17,408 nucleotides of DNA from AWTP1-13 sp039808585 (GTDB lineage: Bacteria; Pseudomonadota; Alphaproteobacteria; Rhizobiales; Hyphomicrobiaceae): contig JBDHTJ010000115.1 in assembly GCA_039808585.1 (NCBI GenBank), forward strand, positions 1-17,408. The letters run 5' to 3'. The position numbers and the translations under genes are program-made. This document shows positions 6,845 to 13,962 of this stretch, piece by piece; positions within the stretch are counted from its first letter, which is position 1; each line of letters starts with the position of its first letter. The notes under the pieces were generated by a model. It did no database searches. It had not been told where the DNA came from and was given only the letters and a program-made list of their open reading frames with translations.

Positions 6845-9541
6845 ATGCCTGAAACTACACCGCAGGAGCCGAAACGACCTTCGCCAAAGGCGCTCCTACA
6901 GCTCGCGTCCCAGGAAGGGCGTGGCAAGCTGAAGGTGTTCCTTGGCATGGCGCCCGGCGTCGGCAAGACTTACGCCATGCTGTCGGCCGCGCGTGCGCTC
7001 AGGGCCGATGGCATCGATGTCGTGGTCGGCTTGGTAGAGACGCACGGCCGTTCCGAGACGTCCGACTTGCTCGATGATCTCGAGGTGCTGCCGCGAAAAC
7101 CGGTGGAATACCGGCGGCGAACGCTGATGGAGTTCGATGTCGACGCCGCGATTGCACGGCGGCCCAAGCTCCTGCTCGTCGACGAATTCGCCCACTCCAA
7201 TGCTCCCGGCATGCTGCACGTCAAGCGCTACCAGGATGTGGAGGAGGTTCTACGCAACGGTATCGATGTTTGGACGACGCTGAACATCCAGCATCTGGAA
7301 AGCCTTTCCGATGTCGTAGAACGCATCACCGGTGTGCGCGTCCAGGAAACGGTACCGGACAAGGTCCTTGAAAAGGCCGACGAGATCGTTGTCGTCGACC
7401 TACCCCCCGAGGATCTCATCCAGCGACTGAAGGATGGCAAGGTCTACCTGCCGGAAAACGCGCGGCGCGCCATCGACCAGTTCTTCAGGCCTGGAAACCT
7501 GACCGCGCTCCGTGAACTCGCGCTTCGCCGGACTGCCGACCGCGTCGATGAACAGATGCTCGCGCAGTTGCGGCAGCAGGGCATCGAAGGGCCCTGGCCA
7601 ACGGCGGAGCGCCTTCTGGTGCTGGTGGGCCCGGATGCATACGCCGAGAAGGTGATCCGTACCGCATGCAGGCTTGCGACCGCACAGAAGGCGGAGTGGG
7701 TTGCGCTGCACGTAACCCCTTTCGACGGTAACCTTGACCGCGCAGTCATGAGGCGCATTGAAAAGTCCATGCGCCTTGCACAGCGGCTGGGGGCGAGCAC
7801 GGCGCGCTTGAACGCAAAAGACCTCACGGCAGAGTTGCTGGCCTATGCCGCGCGCAACAACATCACCCAGATCGTCATCGGCAAGTCGAAAGCCGGCTGG
7901 TGGGGGCGCCTGACAGGACGCTCGCTTTCACGCGACCTCGTCTCGCGGGCACAAGGTCTCGCCATCACCATCGTCGCGCCCGACACCGCACCCGCCCGCC
8001 AGTGGCTTCCGGCACTTCCGGAGGTTCGAACCTTCGGTGCTGCCCTTGCCGCTGCTGGCGGAGCAGTCGCGCTGGCAACATTCTTCGCCGTTGGCCTGGA
8101 ACGCCTGACGCCTCTTCCCAATGTGTCGTTGATCTTCCTGGTCGCGGTTCTGGTCTGCGCCATGCGTTTCGGCCTGGCGTCTGCAATAGCGGCCTCGGTA
8201 TTGTCTTCGCTCGCTTACAATTTCTTTTTCATTGATCCGCGCTACAGCTTCACCATCGCGGAGCCATACGAAATTCTATCCCTCATCATTTTCCTCGCGG
8301 TCTCCTTCATCACAGGTACGATGGCGGCGCGGCTAAAGCGTCACATGGAAGCTTCCCGCGAGCGGGCGCAGGTCACAGAAGCCCTTTTCGACTTTTCCGC
8401 GAAACTCTCGGCGGCGAGGGGCTCCGAAGACGTGCTTCAACTTCTCGCGCACCAGGTCGCGCAGATCGTGAAAGGAAAATGCATTGTATTGACGACGACG
8501 GGCGACGCCTTGTCGATAAAGGCCAGCTGGCCGCCGGAGGATCAACTGGCGACGACGGATCTGGCTGCCGCTCGCTGGTCGCTGGAGAAGCGAGAGCCTG
8601 CGGGGCGCGGCACCGGCACTTTGCCGACAGCCCGTTACGAGTTTCGCCCGTTCGGCTCGGCGTCATCTCTAGGAGTTGTGGGCTTCGAGCACGATGGCGA
8701 GATCGACATGTTGCCGGCGGAGACAGCGGCGACACTGCAGTCGTTCCTGGAGCAGGCTGCCATCGCACTGGAGCGCACGGCACTTGTGGAGCGTGCCACT
8801 GCAGCCGAGCGTGAAGTCGAAAACGAGAAGCTGCGCGCGGCCCTCCTGTCCGCCGTATCGCATGACCTGCGCACACCGCTCGCGTCCATTCTTGGCTCCG
8901 TGACAGGCTTGCGAGCATTGGGAGAAAAGATGCCGAAGGCCGAGCGCGACGACCTTCTGGCAACGATCGAGGAAGAGGCCGATCGTCTCGCACGTTTCGT
9001 CACCAACCTCCTAGACATGACGAAACTCGAAGCGGGCGCGGTCGAGATGAAGATGGAGGTGATCGACGCCGCCGAACCGGTGAAGGCAGCCATCGCGCAC
9101 GCTCGCTCACTTTTTCCAGACCGCGAGATCACGCTGAAACTCAAGAACCGACTGCCTCCAATCCACGCCGATCCCACTCTTCTCGAGCATGTCGTGTTGA
9201 ACATCCTGGACAACGCCCACAAGTATTCCCCGGCTGGGAGCAGAACGGAGGTGCTCGTAGAAGCCGCGCGAACGCAACTGTCGATCGCAGTTGCGGACCA
9301 CGGCATTGGTATCCCGAAAGAAGATCTCAACAGGGTGTTCGAGAAGTTCTACCGCGTTGCGGGAGGTGACGGTCGGCCAGCAGGGACGGGCCTTGGCCTG
9401 TCGATTTGCGCCGGCCTCGTCAAAGCGATGGGCGGTACGATTGAGGCTGAAAGTCCCGTCGAGGGCAATCAAGGAACGCGCATCACTATTCGCCTGCCGC
9501 TGCGAGGGGACGGGCCTCACAACACGAAGAGCATGGCATGA
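6845..9541 (+). CDS. kdpD: KdpD, sensor histidine kinase for K+ limitation
   Basis: This is a full-length 898-residue kinase. The N-terminal KdpD domain has Walker A GMAPGVGKT (34-42) and Walker B LLLVDE (109-114), with the family pattern KRYQDVEE...DVWTTLNIQHLESL. A universal-stress-protein-like domain (about 252-380) follows. Four transmembrane helices lie at about 396-495, then a GAF-like segment (510-645), and a dimerisation/phosphotransfer domain with SHDLRTP and His673. The ATPase domain has N-box Asn786/Asn790, DHGIGIP (818-824) and GTGLGLS (847-853). It senses K+ and turgor and phosphorylates KdpE. Its stop overlaps the kdpE start by four bases (ATGA), so the pair is translationally coupled. 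The kinase motifs are intact. The Shine-Dalgarno is weak (GGTGG at 6835-6839). Confidence 0.97.
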   Translation: MPETTPQEPKRPSPKALLQLASQEGRGKLKVFLGMAPGVGKTYAMLSAARALRADGIDVVVGLVETHGRSETSDLLDDLEVLPRKPVEYRRRTLMEFDVDAAIARRPKLLLVDEFAHSNAPGMLHVKRYQDVEEVLRNGIDVWTTLNIQHLESLSDVVERITGVRVQETVPDKVLEKADEIVVVDLPPEDLIQRLKDGKVYLPENARRAIDQFFRPGNLTALRELALRRTADRVDEQMLAQLRQQGIEGPWPTAERLLVLVGPDAYAEKVIRTACRLATAQKAEWVALHVTPFDGNLDRAVMRRIEKSMRLAQRLGASTARLNAKDLTAELLAYAARNNITQIVIGKSKAGWWGRLTGRSLSRDLVSRAQGLAITIVAPDTAPARQWLPALPEVRTFGAALAAAGGAVALATFFAVGLERLTPLPNVSLIFLVAVLVCAMRFGLASAIAASVLSSLAYNFFFIDPRYSFTIAEPYEILSLIIFLAVSFITGTMAARLKRHMEASRERAQVTEALFDFSAKLSAARGSEDVLQLLAHQVAQIVKGKCIVLTTTGDALSIKASWPPEDQLATTDLAAARWSLEKREPAGRGTGTLPTARYEFRPFGSASSLGVVGFEHDGEIDMLPAETAATLQSFLEQAAIALERTALVERATAAEREVENEKLRAALLSAVSHDLRTPLASILGSVTGLRALGEKMPKAERDDLLATIEEEADRLARFVTNLLDMTKLEAGAVEMKMEVIDAAEPVKAAIAHARSLFPDREITLKLKNRLPPIHADPTLLEHVVLNILDNAHKYSPAGSRTEVLVEAARTQLSIAVADHGIGIPKEDLNRVFEKFYRVAGGDGRPAGTGLGLSICAGLVKAMGGTIEAESPVEGNQGTRITIRLPLRGDGPHNTKSMA

Positions 9542-10242
9542 CCGCAGTCCGGGTCCTCGTGGTCGATGACGAGCCGCAGATCATGCGCTTCCTCAAGCCG
9601 AGCCTGAAGGCCGCCGGCTACGACGTCATCGCTGCGAGCGACGGAAAGGAAGCCTTGCGTGCGGCCTCTGCGCAGGCTCCGGACCTGATCCTCCTCGATC
9701 TCGGCCTGCCCGATATGGATGGGAAAGCCGTATTGAAAGCGATACGTGGGTGGTCCCAGGTGCCCGTCATCGTCGTGTCGGCGCGGGACAGAGAGGCGGA
9801 AAAAATCACGGCTCTCGATCTCGGCGCAGACGACTACGTCAACAAGCCGTTTGCCATCGGCGAGCTTCTGGCGCGCATGCGGGCGGCTTTGCGGCACCGC
9901 GACCAGAAGCACGTTGAGGCGCCAGTTCTTCAGGTAGGCCCTTTGCGGCTCGACGTCTCAGCCCATGCAGCGTCTTGGGACGGAAGCACCCTGAAGCTCA
10001 CACGCAAGGAGTTCGAACTCCTGCTTATCCTCATGCGCAATGCAGGACAGGTCGTGACCCACCGCCAGATCCTGACGAAAGTCTGGGGCCCATCTCACGC
10101 TGAAGATGTGCAATACCTGCGCGTATTCATGGGCCAACTCCGCCAGAAACTGCAAGCGGCGGGCGGGATGCCCGATCTCATCCAAACCGAGCTTGGCATC
10201 GGCTACCGGCTGGAGCGGCCGGAAGCAAGCAATGCACTTTGA
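9538..10242 (+). CDS. kdpE: KdpE, response regulator of the kdp operon
   Basis: This 234-residue OmpR-family regulator has a receiver domain (1-120) with acidic pair Asp10/Asp11, phospho-acceptor Asp54 in LLDLGLPDMDG, Ser81 and Lys103. A winged-helix domain (about 130-228) follows, with LTRKEFELLLIL, QYLRVFMGQLRQKL and GIGYRLE. It activates kdpFABC when phosphorylated by KdpD. The start overlaps the kdpD stop. Operon order kdpF-A-B-C-D-E on one strand means the regulators are made with the pump. The winged helix is strikingly similar to that of the protein at 1440-2009. The gene is convergent with exbB, 31 bases away, and no clear intrinsic terminator is seen between them. Confidence 0.97.
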   Translation: MTAVRVLVVDDEPQIMRFLKPSLKAAGYDVIAASDGKEALRAASAQAPDLILLDLGLPDMDGKAVLKAIRGWSQVPVIVVSARDREAEKITALDLGADDYVNKPFAIGELLARMRAALRHRDQKHVEAPVLQVGPLRLDVSAHAASWDGSTLKLTRKEFELLLILMRNAGQVVTHRQILTKVWGPSHAEDVQYLRVFMGQLRQKLQAAGGMPDLIQTELGIGYRLERPEASNAL

Positions 10243-10273
10243 GACAACGCTCGGGAAGTTGAACCATGTCAGG

Positions 10274-11083
10274 CTATTCCGCTGCGCGCATGATGGGTAG
10301 ACACTCATCGCGATCGAGGTCGCGCGATACAAGGCGCTGCACTTCCGCTGAAGCATCTGTCACGAGTGCCTTGTAGCTGGCGATCTGGCGCGAGAAGTGA
10401 TTGTAGATGATGACAGCGGGAATAGCGGCGATGAGGCCGATCGCTGTCGCGAGCAGCGCTTCCGCAATTCCTGGAGCTACCACGGCCAGGTTTGTCGTCT
10501 GCGCTCTCGATATGCCGATGAAGCTGTTCATGATGCCCCATACGGTACCGAAGAGGCCGACAAACGGCGCGGTGGAGCCGATCGTGGCGAGCACTCCCGT
10601 GCCGCGGTTCATGCGCCTTCCCGCCGCCGCTTCGAGGCGAGCGAGACGGAGCGCGACACGTTCCTTGATGCCGGCCTTGTCGTGTGTTTCGGCCGAAAGA
10701 TCGAGTTCGTGCAGCGCAGACGCGACGAGCGCGGGCAACACACCGGTATTGCGGGGCAGCCGCGACTTCGCCTCTACCAGCGAGCGCCCATCTCCGATCG
10801 ACGTCAGCGCACGCGCTAGGCGGCGATTGGCAAGCGCAAGCTCAATCGTCTTCACTAGCCACACCGACCAGGTGATGAGCGATGCGAAGGCAAGGCTGAG
10901 CATCACGCCCTTCACGACCCAGTCAGCAGCCTGGAACATCGACCACGGTGACAGGTCGCGCGGAAGTGCATCAGTTGCGTGCGCCCAGGATGTCAGTGGA
11001 AAGGCAAGCGCAACTGCGAATGCTGCGACAAGGGCAAGCCTTCTCATTGGAGATCTCTGCCAATGCGAAACCTGAGCAATCAT
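10274..11083 (-). CDS. exbB: ExbB/TolQ/MotA-family proton channel, tonB-system energizer
   Basis: This 269-residue inner-membrane protein has a signal-like N-terminus (RRLALVAAFAVALAF), a first TM helix (about 56-78), a cytoplasmic segment, and two later helices around ATIGSTAPFVGLFGTVWGIM and EALLATAIGLIAAIPAVIIY. These are the hallmark ExbB regions that form the pentameric proton channel with ExbD. I chose ATG 11083 because it overlaps the SCO gene's TGA as ATGA; a GTG at 11089 is also possible. The N-terminal extension is typical of the alphaproteobacterial/pseudomonad ExbB subtype rather than E. coli ExbB. No exbD or tonB follows, so its partners must be elsewhere. Placement in a copper operon opposite a TonB receptor suggests it powers that receptor. 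Confidence 0.88.
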   Translation of the reverse strand: MIAQVSHWQRSPMRRLALVAAFAVALAFPLTSWAHATDALPRDLSPWSMFQAADWVVKGVMLSLAFASLITWSVWLVKTIELALANRRLARALTSIGDGRSLVEAKSRLPRNTGVLPALVASALHELDLSAETHDKAGIKERVALRLARLEAAAGRRMNRGTGVLATIGSTAPFVGLFGTVWGIMNSFIGISRAQTTNLAVVAPGIAEALLATAIGLIAAIPAVIIYNHFSRQIASYKALVTDASAEVQRLVSRDLDRDECLPIMRAAE

Positions 11084-11685
11084 TTGCACGGTTCAGCAGC
11101 CAGCCGCTTGAGCTTTGCGATCTGCGTCGCCTCGCGTTCGGAGTAGCTGATGGTACTGGCGAGCCGGCCCTGACGATCCATGAGGAACATCGTAGCGGTG
11201 TGATTGTAGGTGAAGCCGTCTTTCGTCGGCACCTTCTCGTAGTAGACGCGATAGGCCTTTGCGACGGCGGCGATCTCTTCCGCCGTGCCGGTGAGGCCAG
11301 TGATGCGTCTATCGAAATTGGAGAGATAGAGCTTTAGATGCTCGGGCGTGTCGCGCTCGGTGTCGACGCTAATGAAGAAGTAGCGGATCTTGTCTGCATC
11401 GGGGCCGATCTGGCCCAGGACATTGGTAAGCTCGAGCAGCGTCGTCGGGCAGACGTCGGGACAAAAAGTGAAGCCAAAGAAAACTGCGAAGGGTGTGCCA
11501 GTAAGGCTTGCACTCGAAAGGCGCGTGCCCTCGTGCGTGATGAGCTCGAACGGCCCGCCGACGTGGGCAGCGAAAGGCAGACGGCCGTCGGAGAGGTTCG
11601 GAACTTTTGGCCAGAGGAGGATCGCGCCGAAAGATAGGAGCGCCGCCGTAGCAGCGCCCCACAGCACGCGTTGCAGGCGACGCAT
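11080..11685 (-). CDS. SCO1/SenC family copper-delivery protein
   Basis: This 201-residue protein has an N-terminal membrane anchor (residues 6-25) and a thioredoxin-like domain. The Cu-binding CPDVC motif (Cys75, Cys79) lies in FFGFTFCPDVCP, and the third ligand is expected at His162 (YNHTA). SCO proteins load copper into the Cu_A site of cytochrome oxidase subunit II or act as thiol reductases in its assembly, on the periplasmic side. The ATG overlaps the PCu(A)C stop by one base (TGATG) and its own stop overlaps exbB, so three proteins are tightly coupled. PCu(A)C and SCO are known partners in Cu_A assembly. All ligands are intact. Confidence 0.93.
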   Translation of the reverse strand: MRRLQRVLWGAATAALLSFGAILLWPKVPNLSDGRLPFAAHVGGPFELITHEGTRLSSASLTGTPFAVFFGFTFCPDVCPTTLLELTNVLGQIGPDADKIRYFFISVDTERDTPEHLKLYLSNFDRRITGLTGTAEEIAAVAKAYRVYYEKVPTKDGFTYNHTATMFLMDRQGRLASTISYSEREATQIAKLKRLAAEPCK

Positions 11686-12167
11686 CAGTGGCCCTTCTTC
11701 ATGGAATGGTCGGCCTGGGCGCCCATGGCGCGCACGACGTATTCCACCTCAACGGTGCCGGCCTTCTCGAACTTCAAAGTGCCCTTCACCTTGTCGCCTT
11801 CCTTCAAGGTGTCCTTGAGGTCCATGAACATGACGTGAAACGAGCCGGGCTTCAGTTCCACGCTCTTGCCGGGCGCGATCTCAAGGCCGGACGCGAGTTC
11901 ACGCATCTTCATGACATTGTCGATCATCGCCATCTCATGCACTTCGAACTTGCCGGCGACCGACGCGCTGCCGCCAACCAGGCGATCGGGCGTGTTTCCC
12001 GTGTTCTCGATTTTCATGAAGCCGCCGGCGACCTTCGAACCGACCGGCGTCGCGCGTGTCCAGGGCGCTTCGATCTTGAGAGCGCCGAGCTTGTACTCCT
12101 CTGCGTGGGCCGGAACAAAATGCATGAGAGTGGTTGCGAGAGCTGCAAGAGCAAGCATGCGTTTCAT
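11685..12167 (-). CDS. PCu(A)C periplasmic copper chaperone
   Basis: This 160-residue protein has a Sec signal peptide (cleavage after AHA, about residue 22) and a cupredoxin-like fold. The Cu(I) motif is visible as His77-x10-Met88 (VHEMAMIDNVMKM) and His111-x-Met113 in FHVMFMDL. GSFHVMFMDLK is characteristic of the family. A C-terminal HSMKKGH tail supplies extra His/Met. PCu(A)C receives periplasmic copper and passes it to SCO and the Cu_A centre of cytochrome oxidase. AAGGAG lies seven bases before ATG 12167. The gene is 19 bases after the copper-uptake-associated gene and overlaps SCO by one base. Confidence 0.94.
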   Translation of the reverse strand: MKRMLALAALATTLMHFVPAHAEEYKLGALKIEAPWTRATPVGSKVAGGFMKIENTGNTPDRLVGGSASVAGKFEVHEMAMIDNVMKMRELASGLEIAPGKSVELKPGSFHVMFMDLKDTLKEGDKVKGTLKFEKAGTVEVEYVVRAMGAQADHSMKKGH

Positions 12168-12186
12168 GATGTTCTCCTTGGTTGGT

Positions 12187-12666
12187 TCACTTGTGCTGTT
12201 GTGGATGGGCGCCGTGCGACTGCGGATGATGCCCGTCGCCGCCGATCACCACGGTGCCCTCGAAAGTGCCGAACAGTGCAACCTTGTCGGCTGGCAACTG
12301 GCCATCGGCCATGGCGAGGGCATTCGCGAGCTTTTCGGCATCGGCTTCCGGGATGCCAGTGTCCTTGAGCACAGCTGACTGCTTGAGGCTGTCGCCACTG
12401 CAAAGGTGGACGGTCCACTCGCCTTTGACGCGGCGCATAAGAGCCCGGCCGCCACGGCCATCCTGGCTCCAGCCGGCGATGGCGTGGTCGCCCAGGACAA
12501 CAATAGGTTCGACGGAAAGCGGCGCGGTCGGGCGCTCGAATGTCGATTTCAAAAGGTGAGTGATCTGGTGCTCGGCGGTAGCATCAGAGGCGGCGGGCTG
12601 TGAGGCAATGGCCCAGAGAAGTGCCAACGAGGCGCAAGCGAGGATGTGCCGTCGCGAGGGGAACAT
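12187..12666 (-). CDS. Copper uptake system-associated protein with His-rich tail
   Basis: From ATG 12666 this is a 159-residue exported protein with a signal peptide (RRHILACASLALLWAIA). The domain contains IVVLGDHAIAGWSQDGRGGR (55-74), EWTVHLCSGDSLK (83-95, with Cys89) and an ALFGTFEG segment (130-137). The end is His-rich: GDGHHPQSHGAHPQQHK. This pattern matches proteins annotated as 'copper uptake system-associated', known mainly from gene neighbourhoods with PCu(A)C and SCO; the biochemical role is not established. A GTG at 12771 in frame would add 35 residues with several His, but that stretch breaks the signal peptide, so I prefer 12666 despite the lack of a clear Shine-Dalgarno. It is the second gene of the minus-strand arm. 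Confidence 0.75.
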   Translation of the reverse strand: MFPSRRHILACASLALLWAIASQPAASDATAEHQITHLLKSTFERPTAPLSVEPIVVLGDHAIAGWSQDGRGGRALMRRVKGEWTVHLCSGDSLKQSAVLKDTGIPEADAEKLANALAMADGQLPADKVALFGTFEGTVVIGGDGHHPQSHGAHPQQHK

Positions 12667-12823
12667 GCAAAGACCCAATGCCAAGGTATGGGACGCCGCG
12701 CCACGACCGTCGGGGTGGACGCGCGGGCCGCACAGATGCGTGTGTCTGGAAGAGATGGCCGCAGACGACACCTCGCCGCCGAAACGGCCAGCAGAAGCGT
12801 CGACTGCGTGTTACGAGGTGCCG

Positions 12824-13210
12824 TTAGGCGACGGCAGGAGGTCCGCGGCTCTGCGGCCGAATGTGCCGCTCAGACTTGTCGCGGAGGTCAAGCGCCGGGA
12901 ACAGCACCAGGCGGACTGCGGGCCGTACATCGCTGACAGCGAGGTCGGGCGCGTCAAGCAAGAACGCTGTTGCGAGCCCATTGCAGACCGGACAGGTAGA
13001 CGAGGCCTTGCCAGTATCCGAGGGTGCGAGCGGAAGCCCCAGCGCACTCTCTCCAGGCATACACATCGCCGCAAGAATGTCGCGGTCGAGCGATGATACA
13101 CTATCTGCTGCCAGAGCAGTCGAGACCAGCATGCCCGCGTGACGCACAACTGCTGCCGACTGGGCGAAGAGGCCCAGCAGGATCAGCAGTGCAATGAAGC
13201 GCGCTCGCAT
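12824..13210 (-). CDS. DUF2946-like exported Cys/His protein (copy A)
   Basis: From ATG 13210 this is a 128-residue protein with an N-terminal hydrophobic segment (RARFIALLILLGLFAQSA). It has AAVVRH (19-24), an isolated Cys50, a CPVC pair (Cys73, Cys76) in CPVCNGLA, and the end RPQSRGPP. Such small proteins, often annotated DUF2946, recur beside copper-resistance or TonB-receptor genes, and the Cys/His pattern suggests metal binding in the periplasm or membrane; this is inference. Copy B at 13445-13861 shares the same marks. A GTG at 13258 is an alternative start, but the signal peptide begins cleanly at 13210. It heads the minus-strand copper arm, with 157 bases before the next gene. Confidence 0.7.
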   Translation of the reverse strand: MRARFIALLILLGLFAQSAAVVRHAGMLVSTALAADSVSSLDRDILAAMCMPGESALGLPLAPSDTGKASSTCPVCNGLATAFLLDAPDLAVSDVRPAVRLVLFPALDLRDKSERHIRPQSRGPPAVA

Positions 13211-13239
13211 TGGCAGATGTGCTCGACCGGTGTGGAGAA

Positions 13240-13256
13240 GCTTCGGGCAGAGAAGC
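13240..13256. promoter_or_regulatory. Inverted repeat GCTTC-N7-GAAGC
   Basis: This lies 29 bases before the chosen start of DUF2946 copy A. It fits the same TTC-N7-GAA outline as the two palindromes on the other side of the intergenic region. It is a possible operator for the minus-strand copper operon, unproven. Confidence 0.35.
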
Positions 13257-13357
13257 ACAGCCGATCTGCGGTCGCAAGACTGCGTCTCAGGTTGCGTGCG
13301 CGTTGCTTTGCCGCTGCGTTTGCCGACGGGATGATGAAGCGAACGGGCGACAGTGGT

Positions 13358-13370
13358 TTCAAGATTTGAA
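13358..13370. promoter_or_regulatory. Palindrome TTCAA-GAT-TTGAA
   Basis: A perfect 5-base-arm palindrome near the middle of the divergent control region (13211-13444). It has the same TTC-N7-GAA form as the sites at 13240 and 13403. It resembles sites of dimeric regulators; it does not match the Irr or RirA consensus that I know. Confidence 0.4.
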
Positions 13371-13402
13371 CTGCGGACCTTGCTACAACTGATAGCATAT
13401 GC

Positions 13403-13415
13403 TTCTTTGCAAGAA
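13403..13415. promoter_or_regulatory. Palindrome TTCTT-TGC-AAGAA
   Basis: A perfect 5-base-arm palindrome 29 bases before the GTG start of DUF2946 copy B, directly preceded by another palindrome, GCATATGC (13395-13402). Its centre is 45 bases from that of the 13358 site. It is a candidate operator for the plus-strand receptor arm. Confidence 0.42.
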
Positions 13416-13444
13416 ATATGGGCCTACCTTTTTGAGCGGCTTGC

Positions 13445-13861
13445 GTGCGTCGAATTGGAATATCCGTCTGTGTCGCAGTCGCGCTGCTTGTGCAGGCGGC
13501 TGCGGTCGTACGCCACTCTGCATCCCTCCTCAACAAAGCTTTCCAACCTGCAGCGGGTGTCGAAGTATCCGAAGTTCCCGGCGTCCCCCGCGACCTTCTA
13601 AACGATCTACTGGTTTCGATTTGTCATCCTGATCGCGACGGTTCGCCGTTTCCCGGCATGTTCCCAAGCAAAGACGGGTCGCAGAACTCCTGCCCGATCT
13701 GCAACGGCTTGGTCTCCGCCTATGGCATGTGTCCGCCCTCGGTTCTGCCCGCGCACCCCCACACACTCGTGCAATTGATTGAATTCACCCCTTTTGACGA
13801 GCGCGACCATTCGCTTCGATTTTTTCGGCCGCAAAGTCGCGGTCCGCCTCACATAGGCTGA
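13445..13861 (+). CDS. DUF2946-like exported Cys/His protein (copy B)
   Basis: This 138-residue protein starts at GTG 13445, the first start after an in-frame stop at 13433. It has an N-terminal hydrophobic segment (IGISVCVAVALLVQAAAVV) and AAVVRH at the same position (19-24) as copy A. It also has Cys60, CPICNGL (Cys83, Cys86), an extra Cys96 and the end RFFRPQSRGPP. The shared marks show that the two copies are homologous, though their centres have diverged and B carries an insertion. It is the first gene of the plus arm, 101 bases before the TonB receptor. A metal-handling role in the envelope is inferred from the Cys/His pattern and neighbours. No strong Shine-Dalgarno is visible, so the start is less certain than the frame. 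Confidence 0.68.
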   Translation: MRRIGISVCVAVALLVQAAAVVRHSASLLNKAFQPAAGVEVSEVPGVPRDLLNDLLVSICHPDRDGSPFPGMFPSKDGSQNSCPICNGLVSAYGMCPPSVLPAHPHTLVQLIEFTPFDERDHSLRFFRPQSRGPPHIG

Positions 13862-13962
13862 GACTTCATTTACCGCAGGTCTTTTGCGCTCGCTTTCCGT
13901 GTTCTCACGAATTTGGGGGCGTCGGCGACCGTACGAATTCCCATTTCTTGTAATGGCGTATC

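Noticed and set aside
13242..13370. Rhizobial Irr (ICE) or RirA iron boxes in the divergent region
   Set aside because: The palindromes are TTC-N7-GAA; they do not fit GAA-N3-TTC or TGA-N9-TCA, so I do not name an iron regulator.
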